A stretch of DNA of 64,000 nucleotides, from assembly GCF_037860835.1 (NCBI RefSeq), contig NZ_JBBEOG010000001.1, forward strand, positions 310,001 through 374,000, read 5' to 3'. Position numbers and translations under genes: made by a program. Source of the stretch: Aquipuribacter nitratireducens. GTDB lineage: Bacteria; Actinomycetota; Actinomycetes; Actinomycetales; JBBAYJ01. Of this stretch, positions 51,044-60,350 are shown one piece after another. Numbering within the stretch: the stretch's first letter is position 1; each line of letters opens with the position of its first letter. The notes under the pieces were generated by a model. It saw nothing but the letters and a program-made list of their open reading frames with translations. It ran no database searches and was not told where the DNA came from.

Positions 51044-52465
51044 GTGGACACGAGCCCACGGCAGCAGCACCGGGCCCACCCTGCCCGGACGCTGCCGTGG
51101 CTCCTCACCCTCGCGCTGGCTCTCGGCATGTGGGTGGTGGGTCCCGCTGCGCTCGCGCAGCCCGCCGACGGTCGTGTCGTCGTCGACTTCGACACCGGCA
51201 CGGCCGCGCGCGACGCCGGCGTGGAGGTCGTCGGTGGGGAGCGCGCGGAGGTCGGCGGTGACGGCGTCCTCTTCCTGCCGACCGTGTGCCGCGCCGCCTG
51301 CCCCGACGCCGTCGAGCTGCGCCTGCCGGGACCGGCGGTGTCCGTGCAGGTGAGCGTCGCCGTGGTCGTCCCCGACTCCGTCGCGAGCGGCGCCGCGGTC
51401 GTCGCCGCGCCGGCGCTGGTCCCCGCTGCGCCGGCTGCGCTGCTCGAGGGCCTCGACAGCTCCGGCGACGCGACCGTCGAGCCGGTGGGGACCGCGCTCC
51501 CGCTCGCGGTCGGGCTGCCCCTCGACCCCGACGCGGAACGGTCCGTCGCGCTCCGCGACCCGGCGGGCCGCACGAGCACGGTCCGGGTGCGGCTGGTCGC
51601 GCCGGCCGAGGCGCAGGCCGCGGTCCTCGTCGTCGACGACCTCGTCCTCGAGCCGGCACGCCCCGCCCTCGACCTGTCCGCGAGCGCGGTCACGCTCGCC
51701 GAGCCGGGCAGCGGTGCCACCGTCGTGGCGACGAACTCGGGCAGCACGACGCTCACCGGCATCGTGATCACCCTCGACCCGGACCCCGGTGACGGTCTCG
51801 ACGTCGACGCGTCCGCGTGCGACGGCGACCTCGGACCCGGTGGCGAGTGCGCCCTCCGGCTGACGGCGGGGGAGGTGACGGACGACCTCGACGTCCTCCT
51901 CGTGGTCGGCTCCGAGGGGACGGGTCCGCTGGCGCGCGCCGTCGTCACCGTGCCCGCGGTCGTCCCCGAGCCGGAGCCGGCACCCGAGCCGGAACCGGCA
52001 CCCGAGCCGGAGCCGGCACCCGAGCCGGAGCCGGCACCCGTGCCGGAGCCGGCACCCGAGCCGGAGCCGGCACCCGAGCCGGAGCCGGCACCCGAGCCGG
52101 TACCGGAACCTGCACCGGAGCAGCCCGGGGACACCGTCGCACCCGGTCTCGACCTGCTGGCGGCGACGCCCGTGGCGCTCGGCGGCGCGCTCCTCGTCGT
52201 GCTGCTCCTCGTCGCGGGTCTCGGTGGTGCGCTCCTGCAGCGCCGCGTCGCCCGTCGTCGCGTCGAGCGGCGCCGACCCCCCCGCGACCCCGTTCCGCGG
52301 GCACGCTGGGACGTCACCCGCGACGACGGCTCCCAGCGCGTCAGCGGCGCCGGCGCCCCGCTGGTGACCGCGACGGCGTGGGCGCCGTCGCCCCGCACCG
52401 ACCTGCACGAGGACACGACACCCCGCACGACCCCGGCGGGCCGCACGACAGGAGGCACGACATGA
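51044..52465 (+). CDS. Membrane-anchored secreted protein with PEPAPE stalk
   Basis: A 473-residue protein. Signal peptide [25 protein letters not shown], then about 270 residues of beta-rich extracellular domain without recognised family; the part [31 protein letters not shown] resembles a choice-of-anchor/DUF11 fold. A Pro-Glu-Ala stalk of nine PEPAPE-like units (about 308-360) follows, then a membrane helix ([28 protein letters not shown]) and a basic cytoplasmic tail of about 80 residues. This order suggests a surface protein spanning the wall with a tail inside the cell. It is coupled to the next gene by ATGA and has the shared promoter-like element. Confidence 0.8.
   Translation: MDTSPRQQHRAHPARTLPWLLTLALALGMWVVGPAALAQPADGRVVVDFDTGTAARDAGVEVVGGERAEVGGDGVLFLPTVCRAACPDAVELRLPGPAVSVQVSVAVVVPDSVASGAAVVAAPALVPAAPAALLEGLDSSGDATVEPVGTALPLAVGLPLDPDAERSVALRDPAGRTSTVRVRLVAPAEAQAAVLVVDDLVLEPARPALDLSASAVTLAEPGSGATVVATNSGSTTLTGIVITLDPDPGDGLDVDASACDGDLGPGGECALRLTAGEVTDDLDVLLVVGSEGTGPLARAVVTVPAVVPEPEPAPEPEPAPEPEPAPEPEPAPVPEPAPEPEPAPEPEPAPEPVPEPAPEQPGDTVAPGLDLLAATPVALGGALLVVLLLVAGLGGALLQRRVARRRVERRRPPRDPVPRARWDVTRDDGSQRVSGAGAPLVTATAWAPSPRTDLHEDTTPRTTPAGRTTGGTT
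51965..52123 (+). repeat. 18-bp PEPAPE coding repeats
   Basis: About nine units of a mainly 18-bp repeat coding Pro-Glu-Pro-Ala-Pro-Glu with small variations, producing the extended stalk. Confidence 0.85.
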
Positions 52466-53043
52466 CGACCGTCACGCACCTGCTCGGCGTCGACACCGAC
52501 GACGGCGCCGCCGCCCTCTCCCGCGGTCTCGCGGCCGCGCTGCGCGCCGTCCCGGACCTCGGCGTCGACGGCCTCCGGCTGCCGGTCGACGACCTCGTCG
52601 ACGTCGTCCGGGAGCTGCTCTCGGTCCCCGTCGGCAACCTCGCGGTGCGGGCGTGGCAGGGCGAGCGGGCCGTCGTCGCCGCCCGGCGGCGCACGCTCGA
52701 GCACCCGGGGGAGCGGGTCGTCGTCGAGCTGTTCCACCACACCGTCACGAGCACGCAGGAACCGACCGTCGACCTGTCGGTCGAGGGCCTGGGACGCCGG
52801 CCCGTGCTGCGCCTCACGCTCGAGGTGACCCTCGACGTGGACGCGCTGCTCGTCACCGTGAGCGGCGGGCGGGTCGAGCGGCTCTCGCCCGGCCGTGCGT
52901 CGGCGACGGCGGAGCTGTCGGTCTCCGGTGCGACGCTGCTGCGCCGGCACGTGGACGTCGTCGGCCTTCGGCCGGACCCGCCACCGCCTGGAGTCGACCG
53001 GGGCCCGGCGGCACGCGTGCCCGGCCAGGAGGTGCGGTCGTGA
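52462..53043 (+). CDS. Uncharacterised 193-residue operon protein
   Basis: A soluble protein with a helical N-terminal half ([47 protein letters not shown]), a beta-rich part ([36 protein letters not shown]) and a Pro-rich tail. No known family was recognised. It overlaps the stalk protein gene by 4 bases and the patatin gene by 4 bases (GTGA), so it is made together with both and is probably a partner of the patatin. Confidence 0.7.
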   Translation: MTTVTHLLGVDTDDGAAALSRGLAAALRAVPDLGVDGLRLPVDDLVDVVRELLSVPVGNLAVRAWQGERAVVAARRRTLEHPGERVVVELFHHTVTSTQEPTVDLSVEGLGRRPVLRLTLEVTLDVDALLVTVSGGRVERLSPGRASATAELSVSGATLLRRHVDVVGLRPDPPPPGVDRGPAARVPGQEVRS

Positions 53044-55790
53044 CCGTCCGGTTCGGCGCCGACGGGCTGCGCCGTCTCGGGGAGCTCATGTCGACCGCGG
53101 CGCCCGTGCCGGACGCGCTCCTCGACCGGGACGCGGTGCCGGCGGCCGACGCCGCCGGCGGACCCGCGCTCGACCTCCAGGAGCCCGAGCGGTGGCTGTG
53201 GCACCCGGCCCCCGGCGGTTCGGTGCCGCTCGCCGGCGCGTGGTCCGACCCCGCGCAGTACGAGATGGTCGACGACGCGCGGCTGCGACGGCGTCTCCTC
53301 ACGACGCCCCCGGCGCGGGTCGGTGACCTCGACCCGGAGGAGCAGCGCCTGTACGCCCGGCACAGCGCCGACATCGCGATGCGGGGCGGGACCACGTCCG
53401 GTGTCGTCTACCCGCTCGCCGTGTGCGAGCTGGCGAAGGACCGCAGGCTGCGCAACGTCGGCGGCGCGTCCGCCGGGGCCATCGCCGCGGCCGCCGCCGC
53501 CGCCGCGGAGCTCGGCCGTTCCACCGGGGCGGCCCCGAGCGGCCCCGCGCCGACGGGCCGGCTGCGCAGCGGCTTCCCCGGGCTCGCCGACCTCGTCGCG
53601 TGGCTCGTCCAGGCCGACGCCCCGGACGACAGGGAGCAGTACCGCCTCGCCGCGCTGTTCCGGCCCGCGGCCGACCAGCGCCGGCTCTTCGCCATCGCCG
53701 TCGCCGTCATGCGCCGGCGCGTGTGGGCCGCGCCGGTCGCCGCGTTCGCCGCCCTCCGGTGGTTCTTCCAGGTCGCGCTGCTCGTCGCGGTCGCGCTCGG
53801 CGTGTGGTCCCTCGCCGTCGTCACCTCGTCCCTCGCCGGCACCGACGGCACGTGGGTCGCGACCGCGCTGCGGGGCGCCGGGCTGCTCGTGGGCGGCGTC
53901 CTCGCCGTCAGCGCGGTCACCGCCGCGCTCCTCCTCGCGCCGTCTCTGCTGGAGCCGCTGCGGCGGCGCCGTCGGGTCCGCGCCGACCTGTCCCTCACGA
54001 CCGAGGAGGTCAACCGGCTGCAGCAGCACTCGACGAGCCGGCCCCGGCTCGGCCTCGACCGCAAGGGCGACGGTGGCGGTCTCCTCGTGGTCGCGCTCCT
54101 CGCCCTCGGCAGCGCGGCGTTCCTGCGCCCGTACGGCGCGGCCGAGCGGACCGTGGCCGTGCTCGGCGGGCTGTCGCTCGTCCTCGTCCTGCTCGCCGTC
54201 GTCGGCGTGGCGGTCCTGCTGTGGGCGCTGCGGGCCCGTGGTCGCTCCTACGGGCTCGTGCCCGGCGCGACGCCCTACCGCGCGCCGAGCCCCCTCGACC
54301 GCCTCGTCGGCGCCGGCCGGCGCGGCGACGACACGCGGCCCCTGTCGACGTGGCTGTCGGACGCGCTCGCCGACCTCGCCGGGCTCACCACGGCGCCCAC
54401 GGCGCCCACGGCCCCCACCGCCCCCACCGCCGACGGCGGCCGGGGCGACGCGGTCCTCTGCTTCGGGCACCTGTGGCAGGGACCGGACTTCCGCCCCGTC
54501 CCCGAGGACCGGGCCGCCCGCCCGCTCCCGGAGGAGGCAGCGGTCCGCGCCGCCGCGGACGACCCCGCCGCGCGCCTCGTCAACCTCGTCGTCATGACGA
54601 CGGACCTCAGCCGCAAGCGGCCGTGGACCTTCCCGCTCGACCCGTGGCGCACCGACGCGCCGGCCGAGGACGGCGACGCGGCCGCGGACCCGCTCTCGCT
54701 GTGGTTCGACCCCGCCGACCTCACCGCCTCGTGGGACCCCGACCGCGGCGGGACCGACGTCCTGCCGCGCCACGTCGTCGACCTCATGGTCGACGTGACC
54801 CGGGCGAGCGTCCGCACGGTGCCGCGCGCCGACGGCTCGGGCGCCGTGACCCTGTACCGGCTGCCGCAGCCGTGGAACCTGCCGGTCGTGCTCGCGGTCC
54901 GCATCAGCGGGGCCCTCCCGGTCCTGCTGTCCGCGGTGCGGCTGTACCGGCTGCGCCGGCCGAGCCGGGTCCGCGACGACCTCGGTCGGCTCGTCGTGCA
55001 CGGGCGCGGCGCCGGGTCCCGGCCGGTGTGCTCCCAGGAGCCGCCGGAGGTCGCGGAGGAGCTGTGGCTGTCCGACGGCGGGATCACGAGCAACTTCCCC
55101 GTCCACCTCTTCGACAGCTACCTGCCGCGCTGGCCGAGCTTCGGGCTCAACCTCGGCGAGCACGTCCCCGGTCAGCCCGTCCAGGACGTGTGGCTGCCGG
55201 AGGACTGGCAGTCCGCCCTCGTCCCGGCCGACCGGCTGGGTGCGGGCCTGCCCGCGCTGCTCGGCGCCGTCCTCACGTGCGCGCGCAACTGGCGGGACAA
55301 CCTGCAGACCGCCATGCCCGGCTACCGCAGCCGGGTCGCGTGGGTGCGGCAGCACGAGGGGGAGGGCGGCACGAACCTGTTCATGGCGCGGACGACCATC
55401 GCGGCGCTCGCGCTGCGCGGCGCCCTCGCCGGGGCGCGGCTCCGCGTCCGCTACGCCGACCCGGGGCAGTGGGACCGGCACCGCTGGCTGCGGCTGCGGG
55501 TCTCCGCCGCGAACGTCGAGGAGCTGCGGGGTCGGCTCGCCGTGGCGCGGCCGGTGTACGGCGACGTCCTCGACGGCGGCGCGCCGTGGCTGTCGCAGCT
55601 CCGCGACGGACTGACCGGCGACCCCGACCTGCCGGGCACGGACGCCCACTGGTTCGCACCGGACGTCGACACGTACTGGCGGGACGTCGCCCGGCTCCTC
55701 GACAGCGCGGGCGAGGCGGACGCGGCGACACACCTCGCGGCCGGGGTGCCGGCGCCGCCGCCGCGGCTCAGCCAGGTGCCGCCCGTCTGA
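53040..55790 (+). CDS. Patatin-like phospholipase with inserted membrane helices
   Basis: A 916-residue protein. A region near residue 120 reads SADIAMRGGTTSGVVYPLAVCELA, followed by the nucleophile elbow VGGASAGAIAAA (GxSxG, Ser144); the acidic partner is DGG in LSDGGITSNFPVHLF (Asp679). Between them lie about four hydrophobic helices (near 230-305 and 345-400) and a Pro/Thr-rich low-complexity stretch (TAPTAPTAPT). Membrane helices inside the patatin domain are unusual. Canonical patatins hydrolyse phospholipid acyl chains. Third gene of the promoter-element operon, coupled to the 193-residue gene. Confidence 0.85.
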   Translation: MTVRFGADGLRRLGELMSTAAPVPDALLDRDAVPAADAAGGPALDLQEPERWLWHPAPGGSVPLAGAWSDPAQYEMVDDARLRRRLLTTPPARVGDLDPEEQRLYARHSADIAMRGGTTSGVVYPLAVCELAKDRRLRNVGGASAGAIAAAAAAAAELGRSTGAAPSGPAPTGRLRSGFPGLADLVAWLVQADAPDDREQYRLAALFRPAADQRRLFAIAVAVMRRRVWAAPVAAFAALRWFFQVALLVAVALGVWSLAVVTSSLAGTDGTWVATALRGAGLLVGGVLAVSAVTAALLLAPSLLEPLRRRRRVRADLSLTTEEVNRLQQHSTSRPRLGLDRKGDGGGLLVVALLALGSAAFLRPYGAAERTVAVLGGLSLVLVLLAVVGVAVLLWALRARGRSYGLVPGATPYRAPSPLDRLVGAGRRGDDTRPLSTWLSDALADLAGLTTAPTAPTAPTAPTADGGRGDAVLCFGHLWQGPDFRPVPEDRAARPLPEEAAVRAAADDPAARLVNLVVMTTDLSRKRPWTFPLDPWRTDAPAEDGDAAADPLSLWFDPADLTASWDPDRGGTDVLPRHVVDLMVDVTRASVRTVPRADGSGAVTLYRLPQPWNLPVVLAVRISGALPVLLSAVRLYRLRRPSRVRDDLGRLVVHGRGAGSRPVCSQEPPEVAEELWLSDGGITSNFPVHLFDSYLPRWPSFGLNLGEHVPGQPVQDVWLPEDWQSALVPADRLGAGLPALLGAVLTCARNWRDNLQTAMPGYRSRVAWVRQHEGEGGTNLFMARTTIAALALRGALAGARLRVRYADPGQWDRHRWLRLRVSAANVEELRGRLAVARPVYGDVLDGGAPWLSQLRDGLTGDPDLPGTDAHWFAPDVDTYWRDVARLLDSAGEADAATHLAAGVPAPPPRLSQVPPV

Positions 55791-55849
55791 GGGGCGACGA
55801 GTCCGGCGGCACCCCTCCAGCCGCAGGTCCGGCGACCCGATGAGGGGGC

Positions 55850-56671
55850 ATGAGCCTGTCGCGTCGTTCCCTCCTGCGTGGTGCCGTCCTCGTCCCCGGC
55901 GCGGTCGGGGCCGGGCTCCTGACCGGCCCGGCGTCGGCCGCCGTCACGCCGCTCGCGCCCGTCGCGAGCATCACCCCCGCGAAGGGGCACCACCCGCTGG
56001 TCCCGGGCTGGACGGGCATCAAGGTGAAGGTCGTCCAGCACCGCCTCGGCCTGCCCGCGAGCAGCTGGGAGGCGGTCGACGCCACGACGCTCGCGGCGGT
56101 GAAGGACTTCCAGCGCGCCAACGGCCTGCGAGTCGACGGTGTCGTCGACTGGCGGACGTGGGGGGCGATGGCGACCGGTCGCAGCTGGGGCATGGACCGG
56201 TGGCAGGCCACCCCGCGCTGGGGGCTGTCGGCGGGGCGGGCCCGTCGCGTCGAGACGATGGTCGAGCACGCGATGACGTACGTCGGGCACGAGTACGTGT
56301 GGGGCGGGGCCGGCCGCCCGCACGAGGGCGTCGACTGCTCGGGGCTGGTGCTGCAGTGCCTCTACCGGGCGGGACTGGACCCGCAGCCGATCTCCGTCGA
56401 CCGGCACGTCGAGCCCACGTACCGGACGTCCTACGAGTTCTACCGCCACCCGCGGCTGGTGCACGCGCCGCTGGCCCGGGCCCGTCGCGGCGACCTCGTC
56501 TTCTACCGGAACACCTCGACCGGCCGCATCAACCACGTCGCGATCTACCTCGGCGACGGACGGCTCGTCGAGGCGATGAGCGGCCCGAACGTCGTCCGGG
56601 TCGCCCCGCTGAAGCGGACCCTGTCGACGCAGTCGCCCATGCCGGAGGTCGTCCGGCCGTTCCCGGTGTGA
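55850..56671 (+). CDS. Tat-exported peptidoglycan-binding NlpC/P60 hydrolase
   Basis: A 273-residue protein. Tat signal SRRSLLRGAVLVPGAVGAGLL, then a peptidoglycan-binding domain (IKVKVVQHRLGL..AAVKDFQRANGLRVDGVVDWRTWGAM) and NlpC/P60 domain with catalytic Cys163 (GVDCSGLVLQC) and His229 (RINHVAIYLGDGRLVEA). It cleaves D-Glu/mDAP or related stem-peptide bonds in the cell wall. A typical SD-like GAGGGGG lies upstream of the ATG. It is 59 bases after the patatin gene and may be in the same or its own unit. Confidence 0.88.
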   Translation: MSLSRRSLLRGAVLVPGAVGAGLLTGPASAAVTPLAPVASITPAKGHHPLVPGWTGIKVKVVQHRLGLPASSWEAVDATTLAAVKDFQRANGLRVDGVVDWRTWGAMATGRSWGMDRWQATPRWGLSAGRARRVETMVEHAMTYVGHEYVWGGAGRPHEGVDCSGLVLQCLYRAGLDPQPISVDRHVEPTYRTSYEFYRHPRLVHAPLARARRGDLVFYRNTSTGRINHVAIYLGDGRLVEAMSGPNVVRVAPLKRTLSTQSPMPEVVRPFPV

Positions 56672-56690
56672 CAGCGTCGGTCGAGGTCGC

Positions 56691-58880
56691 TCAGTACAGC
56701 CCCCGCCACCGCATCCGCGGCGGCCGGCCATCGGGGTCGAACGCGGTCCGGTAGAGCGGGGACGCGAGCAGCCGCAGCCCGCGCGGCGGCGCCTCGACCC
56801 GGTGGGGGCGGAGCCGTCCCGGCGGCCGCGCTCCCTGGCGGCCGCCCTCGTGCCACGCGTCGAGCCGGGCGGCGCTCGCCGTCAGCGTCGCGACCGCCTC
56901 GTCGGGGTCGAGGAGCCCGGTGTCGTCGCCGGTGTCGAGGTGCTCCCGCCACAGCCGCAGCCGCAGGTCCCGGGCGAAGCGCCGGGCGCCGTCGCCCCGC
57001 CCGCCGGGGTCGCGGGGCTCCCGTTCGTCGCGCTCGCCGTCGAGGACGGCGGCGGTGAGCTCGGAGTCGTGCGTCCACGAGCGGCGGTTGAAGTTGTCGC
57101 TGCCGACCGTCGCCCACACGTCGTCGACGACGCACACCTTCGCGTGGACGTACACCGGCTCCCCGGCCCGGTTCTCCACGTCGAGGACGTGGACGCGGTC
57201 GCCACCCGCCGAGCGCACGACCTCGAGGGCCTGCACGTGCCCGAGCAGCGCCGACCTCGCCGCCAGCCGGCCGTCCTGGTCGGGGAAGCGCGGTACGACG
57301 GCGACGAGGTGGAGGCGCGGGCAGCGGTGCAGGGCCGCGGCGAAGACGCGGGCGACGTCCGTCGACCACAGGTACTGGTCCTCGACGTAGACGAGCCGCT
57401 CGGCGCGCTGCAGCGCCTTGGCGTACCCGCGCGCGGCGGTGCGCTCCCCGTCGGGGGCGAACGGGTAGCCGGGCCAGCGGTTCGGGTAGGTGCGCAGCAG
57501 CTGGACGGTCGCGCTGCCGGCGGGCGGCGGCTCCGGTCGGGGCGGCGGCAGCGCGTCCGGGTCGCGGTCCGTGCCGCGGACGAGGTCGGGGACGACGTGC
57601 CACGGCAGGCGCGACAGGACGGCCGGGTCCTGCCAGCGCTCGCGGACGGTGTCCTCCACAGCGCGCACGACCGGTCCCCGGAGCCGGACCTGGACGTCGT
57701 GCCACGCGGGAGATCCGCCGTACGGGTCGGCGAAGACCTGCTCCTGCGGGTCGCCGCCGTGGTCGGCGTCGTCGCGGCGGCTGTGGGCGAGGTCGATCCC
57801 GCCGACGAACGCGACGTCGCGGCGGCTGTCGTCGCGGTGGCGGATGACGACGACCTTCTGGTGGTGGCTGCCGAGCGGGCGCACCCGCTGGTCGAGGAGC
57901 ACCTCGGCGCCGTGGTCCACCAGGCCCTCCGACAGGTTCCGGTTCTGCTCGGAGGAGAACTGCAGGCGGTCCCAGTGGGAGCGCCACAGCAGGCCCTTCA
58001 CCACGGCGCCGCGGTCCGCGGCGGCGGCCAGCGCCTCCACGACGGTCGGCCCGTCGTCCGTCAGCCGCTCGTCGGGGTCGCCGCGCCAGTCGCACAGCAT
58101 GACGAGGTCGCCCTCACCGGTTGCGGCGAGGGCCTCGAGCAGCGCCGGGAAGTACGTGCGGCCGTGCACGAGGGGCTCGACGAGGTTGCCCGTGCACCAC
58201 AGCGGGACACGGGAGCGGTCGTTGCCGAGCTGGTGCGCGCTGAGCAGCCACGCGGCGACGGCGGGGTCCGCCGGCTCGGCGTCCTCACGCTCCTGCAGTC
58301 GTGACCGGAGCGCTCCGCCGTCGGGCGCGCGGACCACCGGCACCTCGCCCATCCGGTCGACGAGGTCCGGCCCGGTGAGCCGGACGCCCCCGTGGGGGGC
58401 CGTCTGCCGCAGGAGCACGGCGGCCACGCGGGCGGGGTGCTCACCGGCCGAGTCGAGGAACAGGGCGGTCAGGTCCTCGGTGTCGTCGCCGACGAGGTAC
58501 CAGCGGTGGGGGCCGTCGGACAGCACGCGGGGGAGATCGCCGCCGGGGTCGGTCGTGACGAGGACGCGGCCGGGCGGCAGCCCGCGGGCGTGGAGCGCGC
58601 GCCGGACGCGGGGGAGGAGCCGTCCGGGCCAGCGGCACAGGTAGACCACCGGACCGGGCGGGCTGCCCTCCCCGACGCCGGACAGGTGCCGCACGAGCCC
58701 GGGCACCCCGTGCCCGGGGGTGCGGTCGGCCCCGGTCTGCGACGTCGCGCGCCACAGGGCGACGAGCGGGTGCCGGAGGCCGGCGAGGCCCGCGAGGTCG
58801 TCGACGTCGACGACGACGCCGGCGTGCGGCGGGTCCGGGGCCACGGCGACGAGGCTGGCAGAGCGGGGCCGCCCGTGCAC
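56691..58880 (-). CDS. Phospholipase D/cardiolipin-synthase-like protein with two HKD motifs
   Basis: A 729-residue PLD-superfamily protein. The first motif is SHHQKVVVIRHRDDSRRDVAFVGGIDLAHSRRDD (HxK) and the second VYVHAKVCVVDDVWATVGSDNFNRRSW (HxKxxxxD). An N-terminal region of about 290 residues of mixed alpha/beta character precedes them. No signal peptide or membrane helix; probably cytoplasmic or peripheral. It may act on phospholipids or on nucleic acid ends; the substrate is unknown. GTG start at 58880, 10 bases after the nitrilase stop, so probably co-transcribed. Confidence 0.85.
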   Translation of the reverse strand: MHGRPRSASLVAVAPDPPHAGVVVDVDDLAGLAGLRHPLVALWRATSQTGADRTPGHGVPGLVRHLSGVGEGSPPGPVVYLCRWPGRLLPRVRRALHARGLPPGRVLVTTDPGGDLPRVLSDGPHRWYLVGDDTEDLTALFLDSAGEHPARVAAVLLRQTAPHGGVRLTGPDLVDRMGEVPVVRAPDGGALRSRLQEREDAEPADPAVAAWLLSAHQLGNDRSRVPLWCTGNLVEPLVHGRTYFPALLEALAATGEGDLVMLCDWRGDPDERLTDDGPTVVEALAAAADRGAVVKGLLWRSHWDRLQFSSEQNRNLSEGLVDHGAEVLLDQRVRPLGSHHQKVVVIRHRDDSRRDVAFVGGIDLAHSRRDDADHGGDPQEQVFADPYGGSPAWHDVQVRLRGPVVRAVEDTVRERWQDPAVLSRLPWHVVPDLVRGTDRDPDALPPPRPEPPPAGSATVQLLRTYPNRWPGYPFAPDGERTAARGYAKALQRAERLVYVEDQYLWSTDVARVFAAALHRCPRLHLVAVVPRFPDQDGRLAARSALLGHVQALEVVRSAGGDRVHVLDVENRAGEPVYVHAKVCVVDDVWATVGSDNFNRRSWTHDSELTAAVLDGERDEREPRDPGGRGDGARRFARDLRLRLWREHLDTGDDTGLLDPDEAVATLTASAARLDAWHEGGRQGARPPGRLRPHRVEAPPRGLRLLASPLYRTAFDPDGRPPRMRWRGLY

Positions 58881-58890
58881 CCGCCGGAGC

Positions 58891-59700
58891 TCAGCCCGGC
58901 GGGTGGAGCCCCCTGGCGTGCCGCAGGACGGGCAGGCGCTGGCGGACGGCCGCCACCTCGTCGGTGTCGACGTCGACGACGAGGACCTCCGGGGCTGCGC
59001 CGGCGCGGGCCCCGACCTGCCCGGTCGGGGACACCGCGAGGCTCGCCCCGATGCCGCCGGCGGACCCGGGCAGCGGCTCGAGGCCGGCGGTCGTGGGCTC
59101 GGCCTGGTCGCACGCGAGCAGCCACGACGTGGAGTCGAGCGCCCGGGCCCGGACGAGGAGCTCCCACTGCTCGGCCTTGCCCGGACCGTCGCCCCACGAG
59201 GCGGGCAGCACGACGACCTCGGCGCCCTGCCGGGCCAGCGACGTGAACACCGCCGGGAAGCGGACGTCGTAGCACGTGGCGACGCCGACCCGGGTGTGGT
59301 CGACGCTCACGACGACCGTGCGGTCCCCGGGCTCCACCCAGTCCGACTCCCGCGAGCCGAAGGCGTCGAACAGGTGGATCTTGTCGTAGTGCGTGTCGCA
59401 CCCGGGCCCGGTGACGAGAAGCGTGTTGCGGACGCGGTCGCCGTCGGAGGCGGGCGTGAACATGCCGACGACGACCGTGAGGTGCGCGCGCGCCGCGGCC
59501 TCGCGCACGGCGTCCGCCCACGGCCCGTCGCACGGCTGCGCGACGTCGCGCAGCCGGGTCCCGAAGCGGGCCATCGTCGCCTCGGGGAACACGGCGAGCT
59601 CGGCGCCGGCGTCCGCGGCGGTGCGGATGCCGTCGCGCACCAGCTCGAGGTTGTGCGCCGGGTCCGACGTCGAGGCGACCTGGCAGAGCGCTGCCCGCAT
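58891..59700 (-). CDS. Carbon-nitrogen hydrolase (nitrilase superfamily)
   Basis: A 269-residue nitrilase-fold protein with the E-K-C triad: Glu40 (FPEATM), Lys107 (YDKIHLFDAFGSRESDWVEPG), Cys143 (ATCYDVRFP). The surrounding sequence is of the omega-amidase/deaminated glutathione amidase type (Nit1/Nit2-like); the HLFDAFGSRESDWVEPGD segment supports this. Likely a metabolite-repair amidase. Upstream of the PLD gene on the same strand. Confidence 0.88.
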   Translation of the reverse strand: MRAALCQVASTSDPAHNLELVRDGIRTAADAGAELAVFPEATMARFGTRLRDVAQPCDGPWADAVREAAARAHLTVVVGMFTPASDGDRVRNTLLVTGPGCDTHYDKIHLFDAFGSRESDWVEPGDRTVVVSVDHTRVGVATCYDVRFPAVFTSLARQGAEVVVLPASWGDGPGKAEQWELLVRARALDSTSWLLACDQAEPTTAGLEPLPGSAGGIGASLAVSPTGQVGARAGAAPEVLVVDVDTDEVAAVRQRLPVLRHARGLHPPG

Positions 59701-59730
59701 GGCTCCACGGTAGGCGCACCGGGCAGCAGG

Positions 59731-60231
59731 TCAGTGCACCTGCTCGGGCTCCGGTGCGGTGACCCGGCGCAGCCACAGCCGGGACACGGGCGTGCTGGCG
59801 GCGTGGAGCAGCCGCGCCCACAGCGGGGCGTCCCGCGGCAGCGGCACCGCGACGAACGTCGCCCCGAGCCGCCAGGCGAGCAGGCCGTCCTGCAGGGGCT
59901 GGTCGCCGACCACGACGGCGCCGGGCGGGACCTGCAGGCGCGTGAACGGCTTGCGGGCGACGCGCAGGTAGCGCCACGACGCCGGGAGGAGGCCGTCGGA
60001 CACGCCGCGCGCCGAGTTGGTGACGACGTGGACGTGCTGGTCGCCCCACTCCCGCCCGAGCCGCTCGACGGCGTCGTCGAGCTCCCGCTGCCCGGTGCGC
60101 CAGTGCGCGACCCACGGCTCGACGTCGAGCACGACGACGCTCGCGCGGGGCCGGGTGCCGTCGCGGACCTGCTCCTGCCACGTCCCGACGTCGAGGACCT
60201 CTGCCCGGCGCCACCTGGTCGGTCGTCTCAT
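59731..60231 (-). CDS. HAD-superfamily YqeG-like protein
   Basis: A 166-residue protein with HAD-like motifs: I as VVVLDVEPWV (Asp36; the second Asp is Glu), II as VHVVTNSARG, III as RVARKPF (Lys) and VVVGDQPLQDGLLAWRLGATFVAVPLP (motif IV region). This is the pattern of YqeG-family phosphatases, although the DxD acid is altered. It might be inactive or act on a nonstandard substrate. The start is taken as the ATG at 60231; a longer in-frame start lies 11 codons upstream. Confidence 0.65.
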   Translation of the reverse strand: MRRPTRWRRAEVLDVGTWQEQVRDGTRPRASVVVLDVEPWVAHWRTGQRELDDAVERLGREWGDQHVHVVTNSARGVSDGLLPASWRYLRVARKPFTRLQVPPGAVVVGDQPLQDGLLAWRLGATFVAVPLPRDAPLWARLLHAASTPVSRLWLRRVTAPEPEQVH

Positions 60232-60284
60232 TCCGGGGAGGTACCCCGCCCGTGCCGCACCCACCCCTGCTGCGCCCCATACGA

Positions 60285-60319
60285 CCGCGCCGCCCCCGGG
60301 CGGACCGGGGGCGGCGCGG
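60285..60319 (-). terminator. Strong hairpin terminator after M14 gene
   Basis: Perfect 15-bp arms (60285-60299 and 60305-60319) with a 5-base loop, 31 bases after the M14 stop on the minus strand. Confidence 0.8.
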
Positions 60320-60350
60320 GCGGTGCAGGTCGTGCAGGTGGTGCGCTGGC

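Noticed and set aside
51965-52123. Short direct repeats as a CRISPR array
   Set aside because: The 18-bp units are contiguous, in frame and code for PEPAPE; there are no spacers or cas genes.
52341-55733. Long minus-strand frame opposite the patatin gene
   Set aside because: Composition is Arg/Gly/Pro-biased with no domains; the plus-strand frame has family motifs and GC-rich third positions.
39384-55790. Anti-phage conflict system based on patatin and subtilisin
   Set aside because: No nucleotide cyclase, TIR, caspase or sensor NTPase gene is present; the stalk protein and NlpC/P60 neighbour point to surface functions.
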